Origin: Caulobacteraceae bacterium
GTDB taxonomy: Bacteria > Pseudomonadota > Alphaproteobacteria > Caulobacterales > Caulobacteraceae
DNA: 39,432 nt
Direction: 5' to 3'
Assembly (NCBI GenBank): GCA_025352085.1
Contig: JANXUA010000077.1
Span: forward strand, 1-39,432
In this document: positions 24,873-34,204 of the stretch, piece after piece
Layout of the letters: the number at the start of each line of letters is the position of its first letter
How positions within the stretch are numbered: the stretch's first letter is position 1
Position numbers and translations under genes: made by a program
The notes under the pieces: model-generated
Told to the model about the DNA's origin: nothing
The model's database searches: none
The model's input: the letters and a program-made list of their open reading frames with translations, nothing else

Positions 24873-27800
24873 GTGGCTCAGGGTTTCGACAGCAAACGCG
24901 TCGCCGGCGATCCCGGCGACCTCATCCTCACCGGCGCGCCGGAGGGGTTCGACGCCCTGGTGATGGGCGATATAGCCCGCGCGCGCGGCGGCCTGACCGC
25001 CTTCGTGGCGCGGGACGGTTCACGCGCCTCGGCCTTCGCCGACGCCCTGACGTTTTTTGCGCCGGAAGTCGAGGTGATTCGTTTCCCGGCCTGGGATTGC
25101 CTGCCCTACGACCGGGTGGGGCCCTCGCCCGGGGTGGCGGCGGCGCGAATGGCGACGCTGACGCGGCTGGCGCGCGGGTTCGACGCCAAAAAGCCGGTTC
25201 TGCTGCTGACCACTGCTGCGGCCCTCGTCCAGCGGGTTCCCGCGCGCGCGGTCATCGCGAAGGCCGGCTATTCGGCGACGGTCGGCAACAGTGTCGATAT
25301 CGCCGATCTGGAACGCTATTTCGCCATCAACGGCTATCAGCGCGCCTCGACGGTGTCGGAACGCGGCGAGTTCGCGGTGCGCGGCGGGGTGATCGACGTC
25401 TTTCCGCCGGGCGCGCAGGAACCGGTGCGGCTGGATCTGTTCGGCGACACCATGGAATCTATTCGCGGCTTTGACCGTGAGACGCAGCGCTCAACCCGGC
25501 AGTTGAAGGCGGTCGACCTGCCGCCGGTCAGCGAAGCTCTGCTCGACGCCGCCGCCGTGGCGCGGTTCCGCACCGGCTACCTCGCCGCCTTCGGCGCGCC
25601 GGGCGATGATCCGCTCTACGCCACGGTCAGCGAAGGCGGCCGGCGGGCCGGCATGGAACATTGGCTGCCGCTGTTTTACGACGGCCTTGAGACCCTGTTC
25701 GATTATCTGCCGACGACCGCCCTGATCGGCGTGGATCATCTGGCCGACGAGGCACGCGAAGAGCGCCTGGCCATGATCACCGACGCCTTCGAGGCGCGCG
25801 AACAGGCCGAACGCAAATCGCATTATCGCGCCCTGCCGCCGACCGGCCTTTATCTCACCACCGACGAATGGACGCAGCGGTTGGGCGCGCGGCCCAGCCG
25901 GCATTTTTCGCCGTTCCAGCGCGATGGCTGGGAGAACGTCATCGACATGGGCGCTACGCTCGGCCGCGCCTTCGTCGCCGAGCGGGCTAAGGACAGCGTC
26001 AATCTGTTCGAAGCGGCGTCCGATCACGCCCGCGCCCTAACGACTGCGGGCAAGCGGGTGCTGTTCGCCTCGTGGTCGGAGGGTTCTTCCGAGCGCCTGG
26101 GAACCATGCTGGCCGATCATGGGCTCACGGGTATTTTGCTCGCGCCGTATTGGCAGGCGGCCAAGGCGGCCGATCCGAAGAAACCGCAACGTGTAGTTCT
26201 GCCCCTCGACGCTGGCTTCGAGACCGAAAATCTGGCGGTGATTTCCGAGACCGATATCCTTGGCGACCGGTTAGCGCGCCCGCGCAAGCGCCGTCGGGCC
26301 TCTAATTTTCTGGCCGAAGCCTCGGCCCTGGCGCCGGGTGATCTCGTCGTTCACATCGACCACGGCATCGGGCGATACGAGGGCTTGAAAACCCTGGAGG
26401 TGATGGGGGCGCCGCACGATTGCCTGGAGCTGCATTATTTCGGCGAGGCCAAGCTTTATCTGCCGGTCGAGAACATCGATCTACTGACGCGCTATGGCGC
26501 CGAAAGCGACGGCGTTCAGCTCGATCGGCTGGGCGGGGCGGCGTGGCAGGCGCGCAAGTCCCGCGCCAAGGACCGTCTGCGCGACATGGCCGAGGGCCTG
26601 ATCGCCATCGCCGCCGCCCGCGCCACGCGCGAAATCGAGGAAACCGATCCGCCGCACGGCCTGTTCGACGAATTCTGCGCCCGTTTCCCGTATGACGAGA
26701 CCGAGGATCAGCTGAACGCCATCGGCGACGTCCTCACCGACCTGGCGTCGGGCAGGCCAATGGATCGGCTGATCTGCGGCGACGTCGGCTTCGGCAAGAC
26801 CGAGGTCGCCCTGCGCGCGGCCTTCGTGATGGCCATGAGCGGGCGGCAGGTGGCGTTGGTCTGCCCCACCACCCTGCTGGCGCGCCAGCACTATTCGACC
26901 TTCATTACCCGGTTTCAGGGCTGGCCGATCCGCGTGCGGCGTCTGTCGCGGCTGGTCCCGGTCACCGAGGCTGCCGAGACCCGCGCCGGCCTGGCGCGCG
27001 GCGAAATCGAGATCGTCATCGGCACCCACGCGGTCCTCTCCAAGCAGGTCAGTTTCAAGGACCTCGGCATGGTGATCGTCGACGAGGAGCAGCACTTCGG
27101 CGTTAAGCACAAGGAGGCGCTGAAGGCCCTGCGCGCCGAGGTGCATGTGCTCACCCTGACCGCGACGCCGATCCCGCGCACCCTGCAGATGGCGCTGTCG
27201 GGCATTCGCGAGATGTCGATCATCGCTACCCCGCCGGTCGACCGCCTGGCCGTGCGCACCTATGTGACGCCGTGGGACCCGGTGGCGATCCGCGAGGCGA
27301 TCCTGCGCGAGAAATATCGCGGCGGTCAGGTCTATTATGTTGCTCCGCGCATCAGCGATCTGCCCGATCTGGAAACCTTCCTGCGCGAGCAGGTTCCGGA
27401 GGTGAAGTTCGTGGTCGGCCACGGCCAGCTCGCGCCCACCCAGCTGGAAGACGTGATGAGCGCCTTCTACGAGGGCCGATACGACGTCCTCTTGTCGACC
27501 ACCATCGTCGAATCCGGTCTCGTTATCCCCAGCGCCAACACCCTGATCGTCCATCGCGCCGATATGTTCGGCCTCTCGCAACTCTACCAGCTCCGCGGCC
27601 GGGTCGGCCGGGCCAAGGCGCGCGCCTACGCCTACCTGACCACCCCGTTCGGCAAGCAGATCACTCCGACGGCGGAGCGGCGTCTGCGGGTGCTGCAATC
27701 TCTCGACAGCCTGGGCGCCGGCTTCCAGCTGGCCAGTCACGACCTCGACATTCGTGGCGGCGGCAATCTTCTGGGCGACCAGCAGTCGGGGCATATCCGC

Positions 27801-28352
27801 GAGATCGGCGTGGAACTTTATCAGCAGATGCTGGAGGACGCCGTCGCCGATCTAAAGGCCAAGGGCCTGGGGGAGGCGGCCGATCTCTCACTGGATCGCG
27901 GATGGTCGCCGCAGATCAACACCGGCGCCGCCGTCCTCATCCCGGAGGCCTATGTGCCGGACCTCAACGTCCGTCTGGCCCTTTACCGGCGCCTGTCCGA
28001 CGCCGAACGGGCCGATGACCGCGAAGCTCTGGCCGCCGAACTGATCGACCGCTTCGGCCCCTTGCCGGCCGAGGCCGACCAACTGCTCAAGGTCGTCGCC
28101 ATCAAGGGACTGTGCCGCGAAGCCAATGTGGCCAAGATCGACGTGGGGCCCAAGGGCGCGGTGGTGTCGTTCCGCGGCGACCATTTCGCCAATCCGGCCG
28201 GCCTCGTCGCCTTTGTGCAGAAGAACGCCGTCGCCTGGCGTCTGCGGCCGGATCAAAAGGTGGTGGTCAAGGGCGAGTGGGAAACGCCCGTCCAGCGTCT
28301 CTCGGCGGCGGAACGGATGTTGAAGGAATTGGCGCGGATCGTGAAGGCTTGA
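24873..28352 (+). CDS. mfd: Transcription-repair coupling factor Mfd
   Basis: A full-length 1159-residue Mfd that removes stalled RNA polymerase at lesions and recruits UvrA. The N-terminal UvrB-like module spans about 1-330 (FPAWDCLPYDRVGPS, GGVIDVFPPG). The RNA-polymerase-interacting CarD-like domain follows (about 475-555; PGDLVVHIDHGIGRYEGL and YLPVENIDLLTRYG). The RecG-like motor has Walker A CGDVGFGKTEVALRA, DEEQHFGVKH, LTATPIPRTLQMAL, ESGLVIPSANT and QLRGRVGRAKARAYAYL. The C-terminal TRCF domain contains LDIRGGGNLLGDQQSGHI upstream and LIDRFGPLPAEADQLL. The start codon is GTG. It ends three bases before the convergent CcdC-like gene. Confidence 0.96.
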   Translation: MAQGFDSKRVAGDPGDLILTGAPEGFDALVMGDIARARGGLTAFVARDGSRASAFADALTFFAPEVEVIRFPAWDCLPYDRVGPSPGVAAARMATLTRLARGFDAKKPVLLLTTAAALVQRVPARAVIAKAGYSATVGNSVDIADLERYFAINGYQRASTVSERGEFAVRGGVIDVFPPGAQEPVRLDLFGDTMESIRGFDRETQRSTRQLKAVDLPPVSEALLDAAAVARFRTGYLAAFGAPGDDPLYATVSEGGRRAGMEHWLPLFYDGLETLFDYLPTTALIGVDHLADEAREERLAMITDAFEAREQAERKSHYRALPPTGLYLTTDEWTQRLGARPSRHFSPFQRDGWENVIDMGATLGRAFVAERAKDSVNLFEAASDHARALTTAGKRVLFASWSEGSSERLGTMLADHGLTGILLAPYWQAAKAADPKKPQRVVLPLDAGFETENLAVISETDILGDRLARPRKRRRASNFLAEASALAPGDLVVHIDHGIGRYEGLKTLEVMGAPHDCLELHYFGEAKLYLPVENIDLLTRYGAESDGVQLDRLGGAAWQARKSRAKDRLRDMAEGLIAIAAARATREIEETDPPHGLFDEFCARFPYDETEDQLNAIGDVLTDLASGRPMDRLICGDVGFGKTEVALRAAFVMAMSGRQVALVCPTTLLARQHYSTFITRFQGWPIRVRRLSRLVPVTEAAETRAGLARGEIEIVIGTHAVLSKQVSFKDLGMVIVDEEQHFGVKHKEALKALRAEVHVLTLTATPIPRTLQMALSGIREMSIIATPPVDRLAVRTYVTPWDPVAIREAILREKYRGGQVYYVAPRISDLPDLETFLREQVPEVKFVVGHGQLAPTQLEDVMSAFYEGRYDVLLSTTIVESGLVIPSANTLIVHRADMFGLSQLYQLRGRVGRAKARAYAYLTTPFGKQITPTAERRLRVLQSLDSLGAGFQLASHDLDIRGGGNLLGDQQSGHIREIGVELYQQMLEDAVADLKAKGLGEAADLSLDRGWSPQINTGAAVLIPEAYVPDLNVRLALYRRLSDAERADDREALAAELIDRFGPLPAEADQLLKVVAIKGLCREANVAKIDVGPKGAVVSFRGDHFANPAGLVAFVQKNAVAWRLRPDQKVVVKGEWETPVQRLSAAERMLKELARIVKA

Positions 28353-28355
28353 TGT

Positions 28356-28877
28356 TCAAGCCGGTCGGTTGGTCAAGAGCGCGCGCGCCCGCAGGCCCAT
28401 TTCAACGTTTTGCACGATGATCATTCCGGCGAACAGGAGGATCAATCCATCGGCCAGGGTGTTGGGCGACAGGCCGACGATGGTTTGACCTTGCATCATA
28501 TAGCCACGCAGCCCGACTCTCAGGAGCACGATGGCGACGAGCATCATCACGCCGGCGGGGGACGCTTGCGCGGTCAATCCCCCCGTCGCCGGGTCGACGG
28601 TGATCCGCGTGAATTTACCTCTCTGCCAGCCGAGCGTTCCGCCGACCGTCAGGGCCAGTAAGAGGATAGCTACGCCGCTCAATGTCAGGGTGGGCGGCGT
28701 TGTCAGGAGAACGGCCAGAGCGATGACGGCAAAAAGCGCCGGCCGTATCCACAAACCGTTGAGCGTCAGAGCCTGCGGCCGGCTGCTGCGCATGAGTCGA
28801 AAGACGATCAGCGCCCCGACGACGACCAAAACGCCGATCATCGGTCCACCGGGCAAACTGCTTCCCGAAGGCGCCAT
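28356..28877 (-). CDS. CcdC-like/DUF1453 membrane protein
   Basis: A 173-residue protein with about five hydrophobic segments (VLVVVGALIVFRLM, ALFAVIALAVLLTT, LSGVAILLLALTVGGTLGW, MMLVAIVLLRVGLRG, ADGLILLFAGMIIVQNVE). The segment GWQRGKFTRITVDPATGGLTA after the third helix resembles the CcdC/DUF1453 family, whose role is unclear. AGGAAA seven bases upstream supports the ATG. It is convergent with mfd and appears monocistronic. Family assignment is tentative. Confidence 0.55.
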   Translation of the reverse strand: MAPSGSSLPGGPMIGVLVVVGALIVFRLMRSSRPQALTLNGLWIRPALFAVIALAVLLTTPPTLTLSGVAILLLALTVGGTLGWQRGKFTRITVDPATGGLTAQASPAGVMMLVAIVLLRVGLRGYMMQGQTIVGLSPNTLADGLILLFAGMIIVQNVEMGLRARALLTNRPA

Positions 28878-29056
28878 CAGCGTTTTCCTAAGCGAAAGGT
28901 CAAAGGGTTGGCGAGGTTAGAACAGCCCGTAAGTTGCAAGCGTTCTAGGTCAGCTTCGGGGTTTCATCAAACGGACCGACCGTCGCCTCTGGCGTGACGC
29001 TCGCTCTTGCCCCATATTAACAGTGATTAGACTTGGGATCAGCGGGAGAAGCGCGC

Positions 29057-29893
29057 ATGGCGCAGCACCTGGAAGTTGTCGGCCTCTCGACCGAGGCCCC
29101 GCCCGTCTGGGCGGCTCTGCGCAATGAGGCCGAGCACGTCGCGCGGCAGGAGCAGAGCTTGGCCTCGCTGCTGAACGCCGTCATTCTGCGCCATGATAAT
29201 TTAGCCGACGCCCTCTCTTACCAACTGGCGCGCAAGCTCGCCGATCAGGAGTTGCGGGCGATGAGCCTGCGCGAAGTCGCCGAGGAGGCCTATGCCGCCG
29301 ATCCGGCGATCATCGCCATGGCCGAGGCCGATCTGCGCGCGGTGTTCGAGCGCGACCCGGCCTGCAAGGGTTATGTGCAGCCGTTCCTGTATTTCAAAGG
29401 CTTTCTCGCCCTGCAGACCCATCGCGTATCGCATTGGCTGTGGACCAACGACCGCGAAGCCATGTCGTTCTACTTGCAAAGCCGGATGTCGGAGCTGTTC
29501 CAGGTCGACATCCATCCGGCGGCGCCGATCGGTCGCGGGGTGTTCATCGACCACGGCACCGGCATTGTCATCGGCGAGACCGCAACGGTCGGCGATGACG
29601 TCTCCATGCTGCACGGCGTGACATTGGGCGGCACGGGCGCCGAGCGCGGCGATCGCCATCCCAAGATCGGCAAGGGCGTTCTTCTGGGCGCCGGGGCCAA
29701 GGTGCTCGGCAATATCACCGTCGGGGACTACGCCAAGGTGGCCTCTGGTTCGGTGGTTCTGCGATCCGTGCCGCCGCACTGCACCGCCGCCGGCGTGCCG
29801 GCCCGCCTGGTCAATTGCCCGACCTGCCCCGAACCGGCCCGCTCAATGGACCACACCCTGGCGGCCGAAGTTTACGAAGACTACGTGATCTGA
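29057..29893 (+). CDS. cysE: Serine O-acetyltransferase
   Basis: A 278-residue enzyme that acetylates serine to O-acetylserine, the CysK substrate. The N-terminal helical domain (about 15-140) includes VWAALRNEAEHVARQEQSLAS in part and FKGFLALQTHRVSHWLW. The left-handed beta-helix follows: FQVDIHPAAPIGRGVFIDHGTGIVIGETA, MLHGVTLGGTG, RHPKIGKGVLLGAGAKVLGNI. It ends in ...YEDYVI; a C-terminal Ile is what CysK grasps in the cysteine synthase complex. GGGAGAAG upstream fixes the ATG at 29057. It stands alone, about 20 kb from cysK, so the two are not co-transcribed here. Confidence 0.94.
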   Translation: MAQHLEVVGLSTEAPPVWAALRNEAEHVARQEQSLASLLNAVILRHDNLADALSYQLARKLADQELRAMSLREVAEEAYAADPAIIAMAEADLRAVFERDPACKGYVQPFLYFKGFLALQTHRVSHWLWTNDREAMSFYLQSRMSELFQVDIHPAAPIGRGVFIDHGTGIVIGETATVGDDVSMLHGVTLGGTGAERGDRHPKIGKGVLLGAGAKVLGNITVGDYAKVASGSVVLRSVPPHCTAAGVPARLVNCPTCPEPARSMDHTLAAEVYEDYVI

Positions 29894-29928
29894 AGACTGG
29901 CCGGCTGCGTTCGCACGGAACAGAAGCC

Positions 29929-31227
29929 TTACGCCGTCTCCCGCTTGGCCGCGATTTCGCCCTCCACGGCAGGGCTGGCTTGGCCGTCGCAGGTCGCCAT
30001 CAGCGACTTGGGCACCATCAGCAGCACCGGCAGCATTGAGGCGTAGACGATGGTGATGGCGATCACGCAGTAGAGGAAGCCGTGGGTCGGGCTGAGGCCA
30101 TAGATCCACGATCCGACCACGTCGCTGCCGCGGGTTGACAGCAGATTGGCCGCCTCGACCAGCATCATCAGGCTGCCTTGCAACCCCGGCGGGCAGGAGC
30201 GGATCGCCAGGTCAAAGATCGCCACGGCGATAATGCCGCCCAGCACCCCGATCAGGGCGGCGCACCACAGGGCGCTCTGGGCCGAGTCGATGAACGCAAG
30301 CGGGATCATTTGCGGAACCGAGATCACCGTGCCCCAGAACAGCAGCTTGCCCAGCGACACCCGCTTGCACAGCCAGCCGTACAGAAAGAATACCGGGATG
30401 AAGGCGCCGGCGAAGATCGCCTGGAAATCGCCGTACACGGCGTCCGAGGCGTGGAGGTGGTTGGTGAGGTAATACTGCAGGGGCGTGTTCGCCCCCGGGG
30501 CGAACTGGAACAGGAAGATCAATAGCACCGCCGGATATATGGCGCGGTGGCGAAACAGCCGCTTGAGATCGCCGAGGAAGTTGGTGTGGCGGGCCGCCGG
30601 CTTGTCGTAGGCGCCGGCGAACACCGCCTTGGGCTTCCACAGGCCGATCAGGCCGATGCCGGCGGCGATGGCGGCCATGACCATGAATGACTGGCTGGGC
30701 TTGAGATGCTCGGTCATCCAGCCCGAGGCGACGGCGCCCAGAAGCACCGGCAGGCTTGAGACCACCTGCCACAGGACGCTCAGGCGGCCGGACATCAGCC
30801 GCTCCTGGCCAACCATGGCGATCAGACCCTGATAGGCGGCCTTGACGAACATGAACACGAACATCACCAGCAGCAGGCCGATGAACAGCTGGGGGTAGGA
30901 CAGCCGGGTCAGCGCCATCCACAGGAATACAGCCGCCGTGGCCAGGCCGAACAGGATGAAGTAGCCGCGGTCGCGCAGGCCCAGCGGGCTCCAGGAATCG
31001 CGGGCAAAGCCGAACAGGAAGGCGAAATAAATGGGCCCCGCCGTCAGCAGGCGGAACATCGACACCTGGGCGGCGCTGGCATGCAGCTGGTTCTTCATCA
31101 TGAAGGCCGTGGTGATGTCGACGAGGTAGGTGTTGGGCGTCGCCAGATAGACGAGGGCGGTGAGCAATCCGAAGTAGCCGTAGGTGGCGCCTGCCCCCTG
31201 GGCGGTCTCCGCAACCGTGTCTTTCAT
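29929..31227 (-). CDS. MFS transporter
   Basis: A 432-residue inner-membrane transporter with about 12 hydrophobic segments. GYFGLLTALVYLATPNTYLVD, then a first loop FARDSWSPLGLRDRGYFILFG, and FMFVKAAYQGLIAMVGQERLMSGRLS place it in the major facilitator superfamily. The loop FARDSWSPLG resembles the folate/biopterin transporter (BT1)-like branch, but no substrate is assigned. The start at 31227 begins the conserved part; an upstream ATG at 31320 adds a poorly conserved, Arg-rich stretch. Convergent with cysE (35-base gap) and downstream of the EamA gene on the same strand. Confidence 0.85.
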   Translation of the reverse strand: MKDTVAETAQGAGATYGYFGLLTALVYLATPNTYLVDITTAFMMKNQLHASAAQVSMFRLLTAGPIYFAFLFGFARDSWSPLGLRDRGYFILFGLATAAVFLWMALTRLSYPQLFIGLLLVMFVFMFVKAAYQGLIAMVGQERLMSGRLSVLWQVVSSLPVLLGAVASGWMTEHLKPSQSFMVMAAIAAGIGLIGLWKPKAVFAGAYDKPAARHTNFLGDLKRLFRHRAIYPAVLLIFLFQFAPGANTPLQYYLTNHLHASDAVYGDFQAIFAGAFIPVFFLYGWLCKRVSLGKLLFWGTVISVPQMIPLAFIDSAQSALWCAALIGVLGGIIAVAIFDLAIRSCPPGLQGSLMMLVEAANLLSTRGSDVVGSWIYGLSPTHGFLYCVIAITIVYASMLPVLLMVPKSLMATCDGQASPAVEGEIAAKRETA

Positions 31228-31350
31228 CGCCGTGCGCGTTCCAAAATGCCCTGCCTCTCGTCGGCTCTGGCGCACAGGAACCGGGTTTTCGGCATTTGGC
31301 AAGCGCGCGGCAATTCGCATCCCTGGCGTCAGGCCGTCATTGATCAGACC

Positions 31351-32229
31351 CTAGCCGAGCGCCGCCAGTCCCACGCCAAGCGCCGTTACGATCGCCGCGC
31401 CAATCTGCCTAAACGTCAGCCGCTCGGCGAACAGCCGCCGCCCGGCCAGCGCCGCGATGGGCATTTCCACCACCCCGACCGCCCGCACCGGCCCCACCGG
31501 CGAAAGATTGAAGGCGGTGAACCACAGGCCGGACGCCGCAGCGCCGAGAAATCCCGCGCCCAGGGAGGATCGCCACGCCGCGATCACGGCGACGAGCGCG
31601 CCGCGATCGCGCCTGGCCAACCATACGCCGAGAGCCGCCGCCTGCATCACCTGCACGACCAGCAAGGTCGCCATGGCGGCGGCGAGGGAGTGGCCGGGCG
31701 CTATGGCATGTCCCGCCTGACGATAGAGATTGGACGACAGGGCAAAGCCCGCGCCGGCGGCGACCCCGAGCGTGGCGGCGACCAGGGCGCCGCGCCCTTC
31801 CAGTTTCCTGGGCGCGCCCAGGACGATTAGGCCCAGGGTGGTCAAAGCCAGGCCCAGCCATTTGAGCGGTCCCAGGATCTCGCCGAACCCCAGGGCGAAG
31901 ACGGCCGTGAGCGGTATGCCGCTTTGAGAAAACACCGTGCCGAGCGCGAAGCTCGACCGGCGCATGGACTCGAGCAAAGCCGCCGTTGCGCCCATCTGCG
32001 CCGCGCCGCCGATGACGCAGGCGACCCAGAATGTCAGCGAAAAGACCAAATGGTCCGGCGCATCGACCAGCATGGCCGCGCCGAAAAATAGCAGGGCGAA
32101 CGGCGCGCCGAACAGGAAGCGCACCAGGGTCGCCCCCCACGGTCCGGCCTCCGCCAGCAGGCCGCGCTGCAGGGCGTTGCGGGCGACCTGAAGCGTCGCG
32201 GCGCCGACGGTGAACGGAATCCAGAGCAT
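31351..32229 (-). CDS. EamA/DMT-family transporter
   Basis: A 292-residue protein with ten hydrophobic segments arranged as two repeats of five helices, the drug/metabolite transporter (EamA) architecture. Examples are WVACVIGGAAQMGATAALLE, GTVFSQSGIPLTAVFALGF and WLGLALTTLGLIVLGAP in the first half, and the PVGPVRAVGVVEMPIAALAG region in the second. The substrate is not predictable. Its upstream region lies in a palindromic repeat whose arm supplies an SD-like GGGAGGAAG, though it is rather far (about 11 bases) from the ATG. Confidence 0.85.
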   Translation of the reverse strand: MLWIPFTVGAATLQVARNALQRGLLAEAGPWGATLVRFLFGAPFALLFFGAAMLVDAPDHLVFSLTFWVACVIGGAAQMGATAALLESMRRSSFALGTVFSQSGIPLTAVFALGFGEILGPLKWLGLALTTLGLIVLGAPRKLEGRGALVAATLGVAAGAGFALSSNLYRQAGHAIAPGHSLAAAMATLLVVQVMQAAALGVWLARRDRGALVAVIAAWRSSLGAGFLGAAASGLWFTAFNLSPVGPVRAVGVVEMPIAALAGRRLFAERLTFRQIGAAIVTALGVGLAALG

Positions 32230-32240
32230 CAGGAATATTC

Positions 32241-32382
32241 TTCCTCCCTCCCCTCTATGGGGAGAGACAGACGGCGAAGCCGTCAGGGTGGGGACGTGTC
32301 GTGGCGCGGTCGGCGATCAAGACTTCCCCACCCCGGACTTCGCTTCGTTACGTCTCGACCCTCCCCATAAAGGGGAGGGAAG
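32241..32382. repeat. Nested palindromic intergenic repeat
   Basis: Two arms, 32246-32264 and 32361-32379, are inverted copies matching at 18 of 19 positions. Each arm is itself a hairpin (CTCCCC, 5-base loop, GGGGAG). Inside are GACGGC-GAA-GCCGTC (32270-32284) and a 9-base pair GGGTGGGGA/TCCCCACCC (32286-32294 with 32325-32333). Elements of this type recur between genes in Caulobacterales genomes. It separates leuA from the EamA gene and may end or stabilise transcripts. Confidence 0.75.
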
Positions 32383-32403
32383 ACATCGGAAGACGTTTTG
32401 TCG

Positions 32404-34005
32404 CTAAAACCCGCTCAGCGTAATCGGTTCCGGCGCGCTCTTTTCCTTGCGGGCGAAGAGGTTGTTGAGCGCGTTGACATAGGCCGTGGCGCTGGCGGTG
32501 AGGGTGTCGGTGTCCGCCGCCTGGCCGGTGGCGATGCGGCCGTCCTCCTCCAGGCGCACCGAGACCTGCGCCTGGGCGTCGGTGCCCTCGGTAACGGCGT
32601 GGACCTGGAACAGGCGCAGCACCGCGGCGTGCGGCACGATCTGGCCAATGGCGTTGAACACTGCGTCGACCGGACCATCGCCGGTGGCCGTGGCCGAAGT
32701 CTCGGCGCCGTCGACAACCAGGGTCAGATGAGCTTCCTGCGGCCCCTCGGTGCCGGCGATCACCCGCAGGGCCTTGACCTGGATCCGCTCGGCCCCCCGC
32801 GCCAGGGCGTCGTCAACCAGGGCGACGATGTCGTCGTCGTAGACGTTCTTTTTCTTGTCGGCCAAATCCTTGAACCGGCCGAAGGCTTCGTTCAGCGCGT
32901 TCTGGCCCAGATCGTAGCCGAGCGCCTTCAGCTTCTCGCGGAAGGCGTGGCGGCCGGAATGCTTGCCCATCACCAGGTTGGACGCGCCTTGCCCGACGTC
33001 TTCGGGCCGCATGATTTCATAGGTGACGGCGTTCTTGAGCATGCCGTCCTGGTGGATGCCCGCCTCGTGGGCGAAGGCGTTCTTGCCGACGATGGCCTTG
33101 TTGAACTGCACCGGAAAGCCGGTGATGGCCGAGACATAGCGGCTGGCGCGGGTGATGTGCTCGGTGTGGACGCCGGTGACGAAGCGCAAACGATCGGCCC
33201 GCACTTTGAGCGCCATGACCACTTCTTCGAGGGCGCAATTGCCGGCTCGTTCGCCGATGCCGTTGATCGCCACCTCGACCTGACGCGCGCCGGCCTGAAC
33301 GGCGGCCAGGCTGTTGGCGACGGCCAGTCCCAGATCGTTGTGACAGTGGGCCGAGAAAATAACGTCATCCGCGCCGGGGACATTTTCGATCAGATCACGG
33401 AACATCGCGGCGTATTCGTCCGGATAGGTATAACCGACGGTGTCAGGCAGGTTGATCGTCGTCGCTCCGGCGCGGATGGCCGTCTCGACGCAGCGGCGCA
33501 GCACGTCGCGCTCGGTGCGGGTGGCGTCCTGCGCCGACCACTCCACATCGCCGCACAGATTGCGGGCGTAGGTCACCGACCCATGCACCTGATCGATCAC
33601 CTGTTCGGGCGTCATGTTGAGGATGAAGTCGCGGTGCTGCGGGCTGGTGGAGATGAAGGTATGGATGCGTCCGCGCTTGGCCGGCTTGATCGCCTCGGCG
33701 CAACGCTCGATATCCGGCACGCCGGCGCGAGCCAGACCGGCCACCGTGCTTTCGGTGATGATTTCTGAAACCTTGCGCACGGCCTCGAAGTCGCCGTTGG
33801 AGGCGATCGGAAAGCCCGCCTCGATAACGTCGACGCGCATGTCTTCGAGGATCTTGGCCAGTTCCAGTTTTTCATCGATCGACATCGACGCGCCGGGCGA
33901 TTGCTCGCCGTCGCGCATGGTGGTGTCAAAGACGATGACGGTGTCGGCGGCAGGCGCGGCTTGCGCGCGCGGGCCTAAGTCGTTGGCGGGTGTATCGGTG
34001 GTCAT
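32404..34005 (-). CDS. leuA: 2-isopropylmalate synthase
   Basis: A 533-residue enzyme, the first step of leucine synthesis (acetyl-CoA plus 2-oxoisovalerate). The catalytic TIM barrel opens with [19 protein letters not shown], has [17 protein letters not shown], the metal-binding [35 protein letters not shown] and [27 protein letters not shown] leads into the C-terminal LeuA dimer/regulatory domain (about 400-510) that binds leucine for feedback inhibition. AAGAAGAG lies about nine bases before the ATG. A Leu-rich leader peptide ends 71 bases upstream, so expression is probably attenuated by leucine supply. Confidence 0.95.
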   Translation of the reverse strand: MTTDTPANDLGPRAQAAPAADTVIVFDTTMRDGEQSPGASMSIDEKLELAKILEDMRVDVIEAGFPIASNGDFEAVRKVSEIITESTVAGLARAGVPDIERCAEAIKPAKRGRIHTFISTSPQHRDFILNMTPEQVIDQVHGSVTYARNLCGDVEWSAQDATRTERDVLRRCVETAIRAGATTINLPDTVGYTYPDEYAAMFRDLIENVPGADDVIFSAHCHNDLGLAVANSLAAVQAGARQVEVAINGIGERAGNCALEEVVMALKVRADRLRFVTGVHTEHITRASRYVSAITGFPVQFNKAIVGKNAFAHEAGIHQDGMLKNAVTYEIMRPEDVGQGASNLVMGKHSGRHAFREKLKALGYDLGQNALNEAFGRFKDLADKKKNVYDDDIVALVDDALARGAERIQVKALRVIAGTEGPQEAHLTLVVDGAETSATATGDGPVDAVFNAIGQIVPHAAVLRLFQVHAVTEGTDAQAQVSVRLEEDGRIATGQAADTDTLTASATAYVNALNNLFARKEKSAPEPITLSGF

Positions 34006-34048
34006 TTTGGTGTCTCTTCTTGGGATAAGGGCTTGGGGGAAAGGATAC

Positions 34049-34106
34049 CGCCCCTGAGCGCCTCAGCCGCGAAGGATCACGCAGCCCGCGGCGACGCCCA
34101 GGGGCG
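34049..34106 (-). promoter_or_regulatory. Attenuator-like RNA fold in the leuA leader
   Basis: In the leuA transcript the segment encoding the leader's SRPW (CGCCCCTG, 34106-34099) pairs perfectly with CAGGGGCG (34056-34049). Nested inside is GCCGCG (34092-34087) with CGCGGC (34071-34066), enclosing the leader stop codon. A competing hairpin CTGAG/CTCAG (34054-34066) and a GGGG/CCCC pairing toward the leuA start exclude the outer stem. This switch layout fits ribosome-position-dependent control. No T-run is seen, so termination versus translational control is unresolved. Confidence 0.55.
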
Positions 34107-34154
34107 ACTAAGCCCGAGAAGCGCAAGTTCAATCCTGTTGCGGCGGCAATTCAT
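34077..34154 (-). CDS. leuA leader peptide
   Basis: A 25-codon frame with GGAGGGG just before its ATG. The product begins MNCRRNR and contains IELALLGLS with four Leu in seven residues, encoded CTT, CTT, CTC and CTT. CTT is rare in this GC-rich DNA, where CTG dominates, as expected of a leader that senses charged tRNA-Leu. Its stop codon sits in the loop of a stem that can pair with the region before leuA. Leucine attenuation of leuA is known in alphaproteobacteria. The sequence of this leader itself is not recognised from memory. Confidence 0.65.
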   Translation of the reverse strand: MNCRRNRIELALLGLSRPWASPRAA

Positions 34155-34204
34155 GCCCCTCCGTCTAGCGGCACGGCGGCCAAATAGCAATAACTTTGCG
34201 CCCA

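Noticed and set aside
26481-27794. A 437-codon minus-strand frame opposite mfd
   Set aside because: Antisense of conserved Mfd helicase motifs; composition is not protein-like.
32398-33768. A 456-codon plus-strand frame opposite leuA
   Set aside because: Antisense of leuA; repeated Val/Asp/Gly/Arg composition comes from leuA codons read backwards.
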